Part shown: in pieces, positions 1 through 5,302 of the stretch | How positions within the stretch are numbered: position 1 is the stretch's first letter | Layout of the letters: each line of letters starts with the position of its first letter | NCBI GenBank assembly: GCA_947629215.1 | Contig: CANRCU010000127.1 | Coordinates: forward strand, 1 to 6,904 | Length of the DNA stretch: 6,904 bases | Source of the DNA: an uncultured Clostridia bacterium | GTDB lineage: Bacteria; Bacillota; Clostridia; Lachnospirales; CAG-274 | Direction of reading: 5' to 3' | Made by a program: the position numbers and the translations under genes | The notes under the pieces: model-generated | Told to the model about the DNA's origin: nothing | Seen by the model: only the letters and a program-made list of their open reading frames with translations | Databases searched by the model: none

Positions 1-218
1 ACAGAGAAAAACAGGACTCTCATTCGGGCGGAAGCGGCTGCGCATGTGCGGCGACTGTTTTTTCGGGTTGGCTTTACAGCAGGATGAAAACGGGAGAACT
101 GAAGAAGATATTGCTTGTACCGACCGGTGCGCTTATGAGCCCGACTTCCGTTCAGGAAGGAGAAAGCATAGCCGGTATAGCACACGCGGTAGCAATAGAA
201 AACAAACCGAATGCATGA
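1..218 (+). CDS. spoVAD: Stage V sporulation protein AD, C-terminal end (partial)
   Basis: Reading from base 3 gives 71 residues up to the TGA at 216-218; the start lies left of the window. The peptide contains HSGGSGCACAA (bases 21-53), the small-residue and cysteine loop typical of SpoVAD. It is followed by LVPTGALMSPTS and a tail ending in GIAHAVAIE, the usual C-terminus of the family. SpoVAD is a thiolase-fold protein of the spore inner membrane that binds dipicolinic acid and, with the other SpoVA proteins, takes it up during sporulation and releases it during germination. The next gene is spoVAE, the usual neighbour, 70 bases downstream. Expression is expected in the forespore under sigma-G from a promoter outside the window. 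The identification is secure despite truncation, because both the loop and the C-terminus match the family. Confidence 0.93.
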   Translation, partial: REKQDSHSGGSGCACAATVFSGWLYSRMKTGELKKILLVPTGALMSPTSVQEGESIAGIAHAVAIENKPNA

Positions 219-288
219 TACTCTTTCCAAGGTGTATAAAAGTTGATTTTTAATATATTTTGAAAAAGTTGTTTTATGAGGTGAGATA

Positions 289-645
289 ATGGACTATTTA
301 AAGGCTTTTGCGGTTGGCGGTCTGATATGTGTTATCGGACAGTTGCTAATAGACAAAACAAAACTGACCTCTGCAAGAATACTTGTGCTTTTTGTTGTAG
401 CAGGCTGCATTTTGGGCGGTCTGGGCTGGTATGACAGACTTGTGGATTTTGCGGGAGCAGGTGCGACCGTACCGCTGCCGGGCTTTGGCAATCTGCTTGC
501 AGAGGGCGTTAAAAACGAGATAAACGGCTATGGCGCAATGGGTATACTGACAGGCGGCTTAAAAGCCGGTGCTGCCGGTATAGTTGCAGCTATAGTTTCG
601 GCATTTTTTATGGCACTTATATTCAGACCTAAAGAAAAGGGCTGA
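289..645 (+). CDS. spoVAE: Stage V sporulation protein AE (SpoVAE/SpoVAEB type)
   Basis: This encodes a 118-residue hydrophobic protein, the normal length for the SpoVAEB-type subunit. The start ATG follows GAGGTGAG at 278-285. Hydrophobic segments lie at about residues 4-22, 28-46 and 85-112. Between them is a loop with the family-typical stretch GATVPLPGFGNLLAEGVK, followed by GYGAMGILTGGLKAGAAGI. The protein is an integral membrane component of the spore dipicolinic acid channel and transport system, and acts with SpoVAC and SpoVAD in the forespore and spore inner membrane. It sits directly after spoVAD on the same strand and is followed by a terminator, so it is the last gene of the operon. 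Family assignment is from recognised sequence; the topology is inferred. Confidence 0.94.
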   Translation: MDYLKAFAVGGLICVIGQLLIDKTKLTSARILVLFVVAGCILGGLGWYDRLVDFAGAGATVPLPGFGNLLAEGVKNEINGYGAMGILTGGLKAGAAGIVAAIVSAFFMALIFRPKEKG

Positions 646-660
646 TAAGTCATAAATTAC

Positions 661-690
661 AAAGGGGCTTGCTGCTGCAATGCCCCTTTT
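661..690 (+). terminator. Intrinsic terminator of the spoVA operon
   Basis: An 8-bp outer stem (AAAGGGGC at 661-668 with GCCCCTTT at 682-689) stacks on a 4-bp inner stem (TTGC 669-672 with GCAA 677-680). The loop is TGCT and a single T (681) is bulged. The stem ends in TTTT. The T-run is short, but the stem is GC-rich at its core and lies 15 bases after the spoVAE stop, as expected for a rho-independent terminator. Confidence 0.85.
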
Positions 691-757
691 GCCTGTATAC
701 CTTGCAAGAGCCTGTTAAGAATAATATGAAAATCGTGCCTCCCGTTTTAACAAATCG

Positions 758-787
758 TTGACAAGACCGTTCGGTTCATTGTAATAT
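758..787 (+). promoter_or_regulatory. Putative sigma-A promoter with a TetR-type dyad in the spacer
   Basis: A perfect -35 TTGACA (758-763) is followed after 18 bases by TAATAT (782-787), a 4/6 match to the -10. The spacer contains ACCGTTCGGT (766-775), a dyad with arms ACCG and CGGT. GACCGTTCGGTC-like sites in this position are commonly seen as operators of TetR-family autorepressors in Firmicutes. No TetR gene follows, and the next gene on this strand starts about 350 bases downstream. The promoter call is moderate. The operator assignment is inference from pattern only. Confidence 0.45.
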
Positions 788-1060
788 AAAGTAAGAGTAA
801 AATTCACCGGTCATGCCCTTATATATCGGTTTTGACCGGCAAATAAGACTTCGCCTCTTTAAGCGGCAGATACCTACTATTTTATTTGGTGAAAATTTAT
901 ATCCAACACCGAATATAAAGGTGCTGTCACAAAACAAAATTATTCGGTTACTTGCAATGTTTAAAATAATTTTAGCATCGTAAGACTTATTCATTGTTAA
1001 AAAATAAATGCCGGTATTTAATTCAAAGGATATTGTAAATCAACATCCCATCGGTTGTTA

Positions 1061-1082
1061 GTACATAGTATATACAGTGTAC
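1061..1082. repeat. 22-bp dyad upstream of the LysR gene, candidate operator
   Basis: The outer arms GTACA (1061-1065) and TGTAC (1078-1082) share a centre with the inner palindrome GTATATAC (1068-1075). Nine of eleven base pairs match around the midpoint between 1071 and 1072. It lies 62 bases before the LysR start codon. LysR regulators bind imperfect dyads of about this size with a T-N11-A core, and often near their own promoter, so autoregulation is plausible. No convincing -35/-10 pair could be placed around it. Confidence 0.4.
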
Positions 1083-1144
1083 GGATATTTGTGAGCTTTA
1101 TGCAAAATGCAGATTTATTGTCGATAAAGAAAGGCAGGTAATAT

Positions 1145-2050
1145 ATGGAAATCAGAGTCTTAAAATATTTTCTGACTGTTGTCCGTGAGGAGAGCATAAC
1201 AAAGGCGGCGGAAGTGCTGCATATCACTCAGCCTACACTTTCACGTCAGCTTGCTCAGATGGAGGAAGATATAGGTATAAAACTTTTCGACAGGGGCGGC
1301 AGAAAAATAAACCTTACAAACGAAGGTATGCTTTTGCGCAGACGCGCCGAAGAAATACTTCAGTTAGTAGACAAAACGGAACGTGAATTGATAGAACAGG
1401 AAGAACATATAGAAGGTTATGTAAATATCGGCTGCGGAGAAATAGCTTCGGTGGGTATTCTTGCAGAGCTGTGCGATTCGTTTTTGAAAAAATATCCGAA
1501 GGTTAAGTTTGATATTTATACAGCCACTGCCGATGTAATAAAAGAAAGGATAGAGAGGGGCGTTGCCGATGTGGGGCTGCTGCTTGAACCCATAGAAATG
1601 GAAAGGTTTGAATTTATAAGGATGAAACTGCGCGAACGATGGTGCGTGTTGATGAACGCAAAAGATCCTCTTGCCCAAAAAGAGAGCCTGTCGGTAAACG
1701 AACTCAAGGCTTTGCCTTTATGTCTGCCAAGGCGTATGAATATACGCAGCGAGCTTGCCAACCTGTTTGGCGACGACTTTAAAGCGCTGAATATAGTCTT
1801 TACTTCAAATCTTACCACAAATGCAGCCGTTATAGCGCAAAAGGGTCTTGCATATCCCGTTGTTATAGAGGGGAATATATCTTTTTGGGATAAAGAAAAA
1901 ATAGTCAGCGTTCCTTTATCGCCTAAACTTACAGCGACAAGTGTGCTTGCATGGAAACGTGAACAGCCCTTCGGTCTTGCGGCAACAAAATTTATAGAAT
2001 TTTCAAAATGCTTTTTAGGCATGGACAATACATACAAAACAAGTATTTGA
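1145..2050 (+). CDS. LysR-family transcriptional regulator
   Basis: This is a 301-residue protein of normal LysR length. The ATG follows AAGGCAGG at 1131-1138. The N-terminus carries the winged helix-turn-helix, residues about 1-62, with the family signature AAEVLHITQPTLSRQLAQME (21-40) and then LGxxLFxR-like IGIKLFDRGGRKINLT. A linker helix follows (about 62-88). The effector-binding domain runs from about residue 90 (GYVNIGCGE) to the C-terminus. The protein probably binds DNA as a tetramer and responds to a small ligand. The ligand cannot be read from the sequence. It lies immediately upstream of and co-directional with a redox operon, rather than divergent as LysR genes often are, and that operon is its most likely target. 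Its last codons overlap the operon promoter. Family assignment is firm; target and effector are inferred. Confidence 0.93.
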   Translation: MEIRVLKYFLTVVREESITKAAEVLHITQPTLSRQLAQMEEDIGIKLFDRGGRKINLTNEGMLLRRRAEEILQLVDKTERELIEQEEHIEGYVNIGCGEIASVGILAELCDSFLKKYPKVKFDIYTATADVIKERIERGVADVGLLLEPIEMERFEFIRMKLRERWCVLMNAKDPLAQKESLSVNELKALPLCLPRRMNIRSELANLFGDDFKALNIVFTSNLTTNAAVIAQKGLAYPVVIEGNISFWDKEKIVSVPLSPKLTATSVLAWKREQPFGLAATKFIEFSKCFLGMDNTYKTSI

Positions 2051-2075
2051 TATATACGTTTGGAAATATTATAAT
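2047..2075 (+). promoter_or_regulatory. Near-consensus sigma-A promoter of the redox operon
   Basis: TTGATA (2047-2052, 5/6 match) and a perfect TATAAT (2070-2075) are separated by exactly 17 bases. The -35 overlaps the LysR stop codon (TGA 2048-2050). The -10 lies in a perfect 12-bp palindrome, ATATTATAATAT (2066-2077). Transcription would begin near 2082, inside the left arm of the LysR terminator hairpin, giving a leader of about 58 bases before the GTG at 2140. Confidence 0.7.
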
Positions 2076-2116
2076 ATAAGCATAAGGTCAATGTTCAGCT
2101 TTATGCTTATTTTTTA
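2076..2116 (+). terminator. Intrinsic terminator of the LysR gene
   Basis: A 10-bp stem pairs ATAAGCATAA (2076-2085) with TTATGCTTAT (2101-2110), enclosing a 15-base loop, and is followed by a run of T to 2116. The stem is AT-rich, so it is of moderate strength. It begins 25 bases after the LysR stop. Transcripts started at the overlapping promoter would lack most of the left arm and should not fold it. Confidence 0.75.
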
Positions 2117-2139
2117 TTGGGGAGGAGGTCGTTTTAGCA

Positions 2140-2346
2140 GTGACAATTGATATTCAAAGCCTGTTGGGTATAGGAATGACGCCCAAAGATGCGGAGAGCG
2201 TTATAGGTTACGACAGCAGTGAAGATGTTATCCGTAAATTGAGAGTTTTCCGTTCTCGTGTCCTGGAGGACATACACAGCAGACAGCAGGTGTTGGACAA
2301 GATAGACTATATTATCGACCGATTGAAAAAAGAAAACATAACATAA
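2140..2346 (+). CDS. Small helical protein of unknown function (68 aa)
   Basis: The start is a GTG preceded by a very strong ribosome binding site, GGGGAGGAGG (2119-2128); no ATG is available nearby in frame. I do not recognise a named family. The N-terminal part (about residues 5-25) reads as a short helical hairpin containing GIGMTPKDAESVIGY. The rest, residues about 28-65, is rich in R, K, E, D and spaced I/L/V, and looks like one long amphipathic or coiled-coil helix, so a small dimeric or partner-binding protein is likely. It is the first gene of the operon, directly after the promoter and terminator, with 34 bases to the next start. It could be an accessory factor of the regulator or of the flavoproteins. 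The strong ribosome site and tight context support it being real. Confidence 0.72.
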   Translation: MTIDIQSLLGIGMTPKDAESVIGYDSSEDVIRKLRVFRSRVLEDIHSRQQVLDKIDYIIDRLKKENIT

Positions 2347-2380
2347 ATATTATTTTGTTGTCAGGAAGGGAAGATGAAAA

Positions 2381-2914
2381 ATGAAAATTGTTATCATAAA
2401 AGGCAGTCCGCATAAAAACGGTTCTTCAAATATGTTAGCGGAGCAATTTATAAAAGGCGCTGTCGAAAAAGGGCATAACATAACAGAGCTTGATGCCGCG
2501 CACATGAATATTCACCCTTGTGTCGGCTGTGATTTTTGCGGTATGAACGGAGAGTGTTCACAAAAAGATAATATGCCGCAGATAAGAGATGCTTTGCTTT
2601 CGTCGGATATGGCTGTGTTCGTAACACCGGTATATTATTTCGGTATGTCCGCACAGCTCAAAGCGGTCATAGACCGTTTTTACAGCTATACCGTAAAACT
2701 TTCTTCAAAGCATATTAAAACAGCTCTCATAGCTGCCGCATGGGATTCTAACGACGATGTGATGACCTATCTTGCCGAACATTACAAAAAATTATGCCGA
2801 TATATGAATTTTACAAATATGGGTATGATACTTGGCAAAGGCTGCGGTACACCGTCAATGACAGCGGGCAGCAAATATATGGAAGAAGCCTATAAACTTG
2901 GCAAGTCTTTATAA
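2381..2914 (+). CDS. Iron-sulfur flavoprotein / NADPH-dependent FMN reductase family
   Basis: The 177-residue protein has a flavodoxin-like fold. It starts with the beta strand KIVIIKGSPHKNGSSN (2-17), whose GSPxxxGxS loop is the FMN phosphate-binding site of the family. Residues 47-59 carry cysteines spaced C-x2-C-x2-C-x5-C (Cys47, 50, 53, 59), the compact motif that binds a 4Fe-4S cluster in iron-sulfur flavoproteins of the Isf type. TPVYYFGMSAQLKAVIDRF (82-100) is the conserved flavin-side segment. Proteins of this family pass electrons between reduced ferredoxin or NAD(P)H and acceptors in the anaerobic cytoplasm; the acceptor here is unknown. AGGAAGGG (2363-2370) sets the start. The aldo/keto reductase follows after 15 bases. 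Family membership is firm. The cluster is inferred from the cysteine spacing; related FMN reductases exist whose cluster has not been shown. Confidence 0.88.
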   Translation: MKIVIIKGSPHKNGSSNMLAEQFIKGAVEKGHNITELDAAHMNIHPCVGCDFCGMNGECSQKDNMPQIRDALLSSDMAVFVTPVYYFGMSAQLKAVIDRFYSYTVKLSSKHIKTALIAAAWDSNDDVMTYLAEHYKKLCRYMNFTNMGMILGKGCGTPSMTAGSKYMEEAYKLGKSL

Positions 2915-2921
2915 AAAGGGG
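2915..2921 (+). promoter_or_regulatory. Ribosome binding site choosing the aldo/keto reductase start
   Basis: AAAGGGG ends 8 bases before the ATG at 2930 but only 2 bases before an in-frame TTG at 2924. The spacing favours the ATG, which also gives the family-typical N-terminus MKYTRLG. Confidence 0.7.
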
Positions 2922-2929
2922 TCTTGGAT

Positions 2930-3940
2930 ATGAAATATACAAGGTTGGGAAGATCCGAGCTGAATGTTTCACGCATATGTATGGGCTGTATGGGCTTTGG
3001 CAATGCGTCAACGGGACAGCACAGCTGGACGATAGACGAAGAACATACAAGGGAGATAATAAAACACGGGCTTGAATCGGGCATCAATTTTTACGATACC
3101 GCAATAGTTTACCAAAACGGCACAAGCGAGCAGTATGTGGGGAAAGCGTTGAGAGATTTTGCAAAGCGTGAGGACTATGTAATAGCCACAAAATTCACAC
3201 CAAGAACTCAAGAGGAGATAGACAACAATGTCAGCGGCCGGAAACACATAGAAAACTATCTCGATCAAAGCCTTAAAAACCTTGGTATGGATCATATTGA
3301 CCTGTATATCTACCATATGTGGGATTATCACACACCTATGGAAGAAATAATGGAAGGGCTTAACAAAGCCGTAACATCGGGAAAAGTACGATATATCGGC
3401 ATTTCAAACTGTTTTGCATGGCAGCTTGCCAAAGCAAATTTTTTTGCAAGAGAAAACGGGCTTACCGAGTTTATATCCGTACAGGGGCATTATAATCTTA
3501 TCGCAAGAGAAGAAGAAAGAGAGATGGTGCCTTTCTGCAAGGATCAGAATATAGCTTTAACACCATACAGCGCGCTTGCAAGCGGCAGACTTTCAAGACA
3601 TCCGGGCGAAAACACAAAACGCTTTGAAGAGGATGCCTACGCGCATTTCAAATATGATGTAACTGCCGAGGCGGACGGAAAAATAATAAAACGTGTCGAG
3701 GAGCTTGCGAAAAAGAGAAATGTATCCATGACGGAAATCTCTTTGGCATGGCTTTTGACAAAGACAGATTCTCCCGTTGTGGGTGCAACAAAACTTTCGC
3801 ATGTAGACGGCGTGGCAAAAGCCGTTGACCTTGAACTGACAAATGAAGAAATAAACTATCTTGAAGAACTTTATGTTCCCCATGCGCTTGCGGGCGTAAT
3901 GGCTCAGAACGGAAAACAAAAAGCAGGCAATGTAGTATAA
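2930..3940 (+). CDS. Aldo/keto reductase
   Basis: The protein has 336 residues from the ATG chosen by its ribosome site, a normal length for a TIM-barrel aldo/keto reductase. The full catalytic tetrad is visible: Asp56 and Tyr61 in NFYDTAIVY, Lys88 in VIATKF, and His129 in DLYIYHMWD. Later family segments include GKVRYIGISN, VQGHYNLI and, near the C-terminus, SPVVGATKLSHVDGVAKAV, which carries the usual NADPH-phosphate-binding region. It should reduce an aldehyde or ketone to an alcohol with NADPH in the cytoplasm. The overall pattern, including the PYSALASGRL stretch and the PHALAGV tail, resembles the YajO-like branch with unknown physiological substrates. It lies between the iron-sulfur flavoprotein (15 bases before) and a flavodoxin (16 bases after), clearly in one operon. 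Fold and catalysis are firm; the substrate is not known. Confidence 0.94.
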   Translation: MKYTRLGRSELNVSRICMGCMGFGNASTGQHSWTIDEEHTREIIKHGLESGINFYDTAIVYQNGTSEQYVGKALRDFAKREDYVIATKFTPRTQEEIDNNVSGRKHIENYLDQSLKNLGMDHIDLYIYHMWDYHTPMEEIMEGLNKAVTSGKVRYIGISNCFAWQLAKANFFARENGLTEFISVQGHYNLIAREEEREMVPFCKDQNIALTPYSALASGRLSRHPGENTKRFEEDAYAHFKYDVTAEADGKIIKRVEELAKKRNVSMTEISLAWLLTKTDSPVVGATKLSHVDGVAKAVDLELTNEEINYLEELYVPHALAGVMAQNGKQKAGNVV

Positions 3941-3956
3941 AAAGGAGTGTTACAAT

Positions 3957-4439
3957 ATGAGCAAAATTTTAACGGCATATTTTTCGGCAAGCGGAACAAC
4001 CAAAAAACTTGCAAAAACAATAGCGGAAACGGCAAAATCGGATCTGTTTGAAATAGTACCGGAGATACCTTATACAAACGATGACCTTAAATGGACAAAC
4101 AAATCAAGCCGCAGCAGTGTTGAGATGAATGACAAAAACTCACGCCCGAAAATTTCATCAAAAGTAGAGAATATGGAACAATATGATTCTGTTTTTATAG
4201 GTTTTCCGATATGGTGGTATGAAGCGCCGAGAATAATACAGACTTTTCTTGAAAGCTATGATTTTTCGGGTAAAAATATTGTGACCTTTGCTACTTCGGG
4301 CGGCAGCGGCATGGGCAAGACCAATAATATTTTGAAACTTTCGTGTTCACCCGACGCAAAATGGTGTGACGGAAAGCGCCTGAGCAGCAATACCGATGCA
4401 AATACAATAAAAAATTGGCTTGATGAGCTTAATATCTGA
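3957..4439 (+). CDS. Flavodoxin (cytoplasmic)
   Basis: This is a 160-residue flavodoxin. Strand 1 is KILTAYFSASGTTKKLA (3-19), with the FMN phosphate loop at residues 10-15 (S-A-S-G-T-T). The middle holds NSRPKIS, then YDSVFIGFPIWWYEAP, whose PIWW stretch is typical of the small flavodoxin_4-type proteins of anaerobes. TFATSGGSGMG lies at the third flavin loop. There is no signal peptide, so it acts in the cytoplasm as a one- or two-electron carrier, probably for the neighbouring reductases. AAAGGAGTG (3941-3949) precedes the ATG by 7 bases. About half of its positions match the lipoprotein flavodoxin at 5303-5989 by eye, including an almost identical TFLESYDF segment. Its stop overlaps the ribosome site of the next gene. 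Confidence 0.92.
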   Translation: MSKILTAYFSASGTTKKLAKTIAETAKSDLFEIVPEIPYTNDDLKWTNKSSRSSVEMNDKNSRPKISSKVENMEQYDSVFIGFPIWWYEAPRIIQTFLESYDFSGKNIVTFATSGGSGMGKTNNILKLSCSPDAKWCDGKRLSSNTDANTIKNWLDELNI

Positions 4440-4445
4440 GGAGGT
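4438..4445 (+). promoter_or_regulatory. Ribosome binding site overlapping the flavodoxin stop
   Basis: GAGGAGGT shares bases with the TGA at 4437-4439 and lies 7 bases before the ATG at 4453. It decides that start over the in-frame ATG at 4420, which falls inside the flavodoxin gene and has no ribosome site. Translational coupling is likely. Confidence 0.8.
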
Positions 4446-4452
4446 AATAAAT

Positions 4453-5208
4453 ATGAAAAAAATAACACAAACAGCAGGCAGAGATCAGCTTGGAGATTTT
4501 GCGCCCGACTTTGCGCATTTTAACGATGACATACTTTTCGGCGAGAACTGGAACAATGTTGATATAGATTTGAAAACAAGGTGTATTATCACCGTTGTTG
4601 CCCTTATGTCGTCCGGTATAACGGATTCGTCATTGACCTATCATCTGCAAAACGCTAAAGCCCACGGCGTAACAAAGGCGGAAATAGCCGCTGTTGTCAC
4701 CCATGTCGGTTTTTATGCAGGCTGGCCGAAGGCTTGGGCTGTATTCCGTCTTGCTCTTGATGTATGGAACGAAAAAGAAACCGAACAAACCGAAAAAGAC
4801 AAGTATCAAAATACCATACTTTTCCCAATAGGCGAACCAAACGATGCTTTTGCAAAGTATTTTATCGGTCAAAGTTATCTTGCGCCCGTGTCAAAAGAAC
4901 AGGTCGGCATATTTAACGTAACTTTTGAACCTGGCTGCCGCAACAACTGGCATATACACAACGCGGATAAGGGTGGCGGTCAGATACTTATTTGTGTGGG
5001 CGGTCGTGGATATTATCGCGAATGGGGCAAAGAAGCCGTCGAAATGAAGCCGGGCGATCGTATAAATATCCCCGCAGGTGTAAAACACTGGCATGGCGCA
5101 GCGCCCGACAGTTGGTTCTCTCACCTTGCGATCGAAGTCCCGGGCGAAAATACCTCGAGTGAATGGCTTGAACCCGTTGACGACCAGCAGTACAGTGTTC
5201 TGAAGTAA
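4453..5208 (+). CDS. Carboxymuconolactone decarboxylase-like / cupin fusion protein
   Basis: The 251-residue protein has two domains. Residues about 15-110 are a carboxymuconolactone-decarboxylase-like helical domain: DLKTRCIITVVALMSSG, then TYHLQNAKAHGVTKAEIAAVV with His64, Ala68, Gly72 and Glu77 in the usual spacing, then FYAGWPKAW. It lacks the CxxC of AhpD peroxidase-type members, so thiol peroxidase activity is not expected. Residues about 120-235 are a cupin barrel. Its metal ligands are probably His167 and His169 (WHIHNA), Gln177 in place of the usual Glu, and His212 (GVKHWHGA), with the second cupin motif PGDRINIPAGVKHWH. The pairing of these two folds is known in bacterial redox and aromatic-type gene sets, but the reaction is generally unassigned; a ring-opening, isomerase or decarboxylase step on a small oxygenated compound is conceivable. 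Located 13 bases after the flavodoxin, in the same operon. Confidence 0.9.
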   Translation: MKKITQTAGRDQLGDFAPDFAHFNDDILFGENWNNVDIDLKTRCIITVVALMSSGITDSSLTYHLQNAKAHGVTKAEIAAVVTHVGFYAGWPKAWAVFRLALDVWNEKETEQTEKDKYQNTILFPIGEPNDAFAKYFIGQSYLAPVSKEQVGIFNVTFEPGCRNNWHIHNADKGGGQILICVGGRGYYREWGKEAVEMKPGDRINIPAGVKHWHGAAPDSWFSHLAIEVPGENTSSEWLEPVDDQQYSVLK

Positions 5209-5226
5209 GGGGATGAAAAAAGTGAT

Positions 5227-5251
5227 TTTTGCAATGTTTTGTATTGTAAAA
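5227..5251. promoter_or_regulatory. AT-rich hairpin or dyad between the CMD/cupin and lipoprotein genes
   Basis: TTTTGCAAT (5227-5235) pairs with ATTGTAAAA (5243-5251) over 9 positions, including one G-T pair, around a 7-base loop. No T-run follows, so it is not a good terminator. It may be a protein-binding dyad or a weak attenuator. A poor promoter-like pair, TTGTAA (5244-5249) and TACAAA (5267-5272) with 17-base spacing, overlaps its right arm; each hexamer matches the consensus at four of six positions. Confidence 0.3.
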
Positions 5252-5287
5252 GGTACTTAAAATTTCTACAAACTGCCCGTAAAAAGT

Positions 5288-5296
5288 AAAGGAGTG
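5288..5296 (+). promoter_or_regulatory. Ribosome binding site choosing the lipoprotein flavodoxin start
   Basis: AAAGGAGTG lies 6 bases before the ATG at 5303. A GTG at 5294 is in frame but is part of this site, so it cannot be the start. The same nine bases precede the cytoplasmic flavodoxin at 3941-3949. Confidence 0.75.
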
Positions 5297-5302
5297 AACA
5301 CT

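Larger units (their letters stand above)
691..1144. other. 454-base stretch without a supported gene, rich in inverted repeats
   Basis: No reading frame here looks coding on either strand. Visible elements: a sigma-A-like promoter at 758-787 with a dyad in its spacer; an inverted repeat CCGGTCA (807-813) with TGACCGG (833-839) around a 19-base loop; a possible hairpin pairing TTTGGTG (near 884-890) with CACCGAA (907-913); an IS-end-like GGTGCTGTCAC at 920-930; the AT palindrome TAAAATAATTTTA at 962-974; the 16-bp dyad TAAATGCCGGTATTTA at 1005-1020 with one mismatched pair; and a 22-bp dyad at 1061-1082. The stretch could be a long regulated leader for the LysR gene, or a scar left by a lost gene or mobile element. 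The sequence does not decide between these. Confidence 0.6.

Noticed and set aside
44..253. Open frame of 69 codons on the + strand
   Set aside because: It overlaps the SpoVAD C-terminus in another frame. The SpoVAD reading (bases 3-218) matches the family clearly, while this one is Cys/Arg-rich and meaningless.
776..994. 72-codon open frame on the minus strand in the intergenic region
   Set aside because: It has no ribosome site before its start and no recognisable family. It runs across the inverted repeat and promoter elements, so it is probably chance.
1516..2091. 191-codon open frame antisense to the LysR gene
   Set aside because: The LysR frame has full family motifs. The antisense frame has no ribosome site and a composition expected from the complement of a coding region.
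2924..2929. TTG start two codons upstream for the aldo/keto reductase
   Set aside because: It is only 2 bases from the GGGG of the ribosome site. The ATG at 2930 has correct spacing.
4420..4452. Earlier in-frame ATG for the CMD/cupin gene
   Set aside because: It lies inside the flavodoxin gene without a ribosome site. The ATG at 4453 follows GAGGAGGT.
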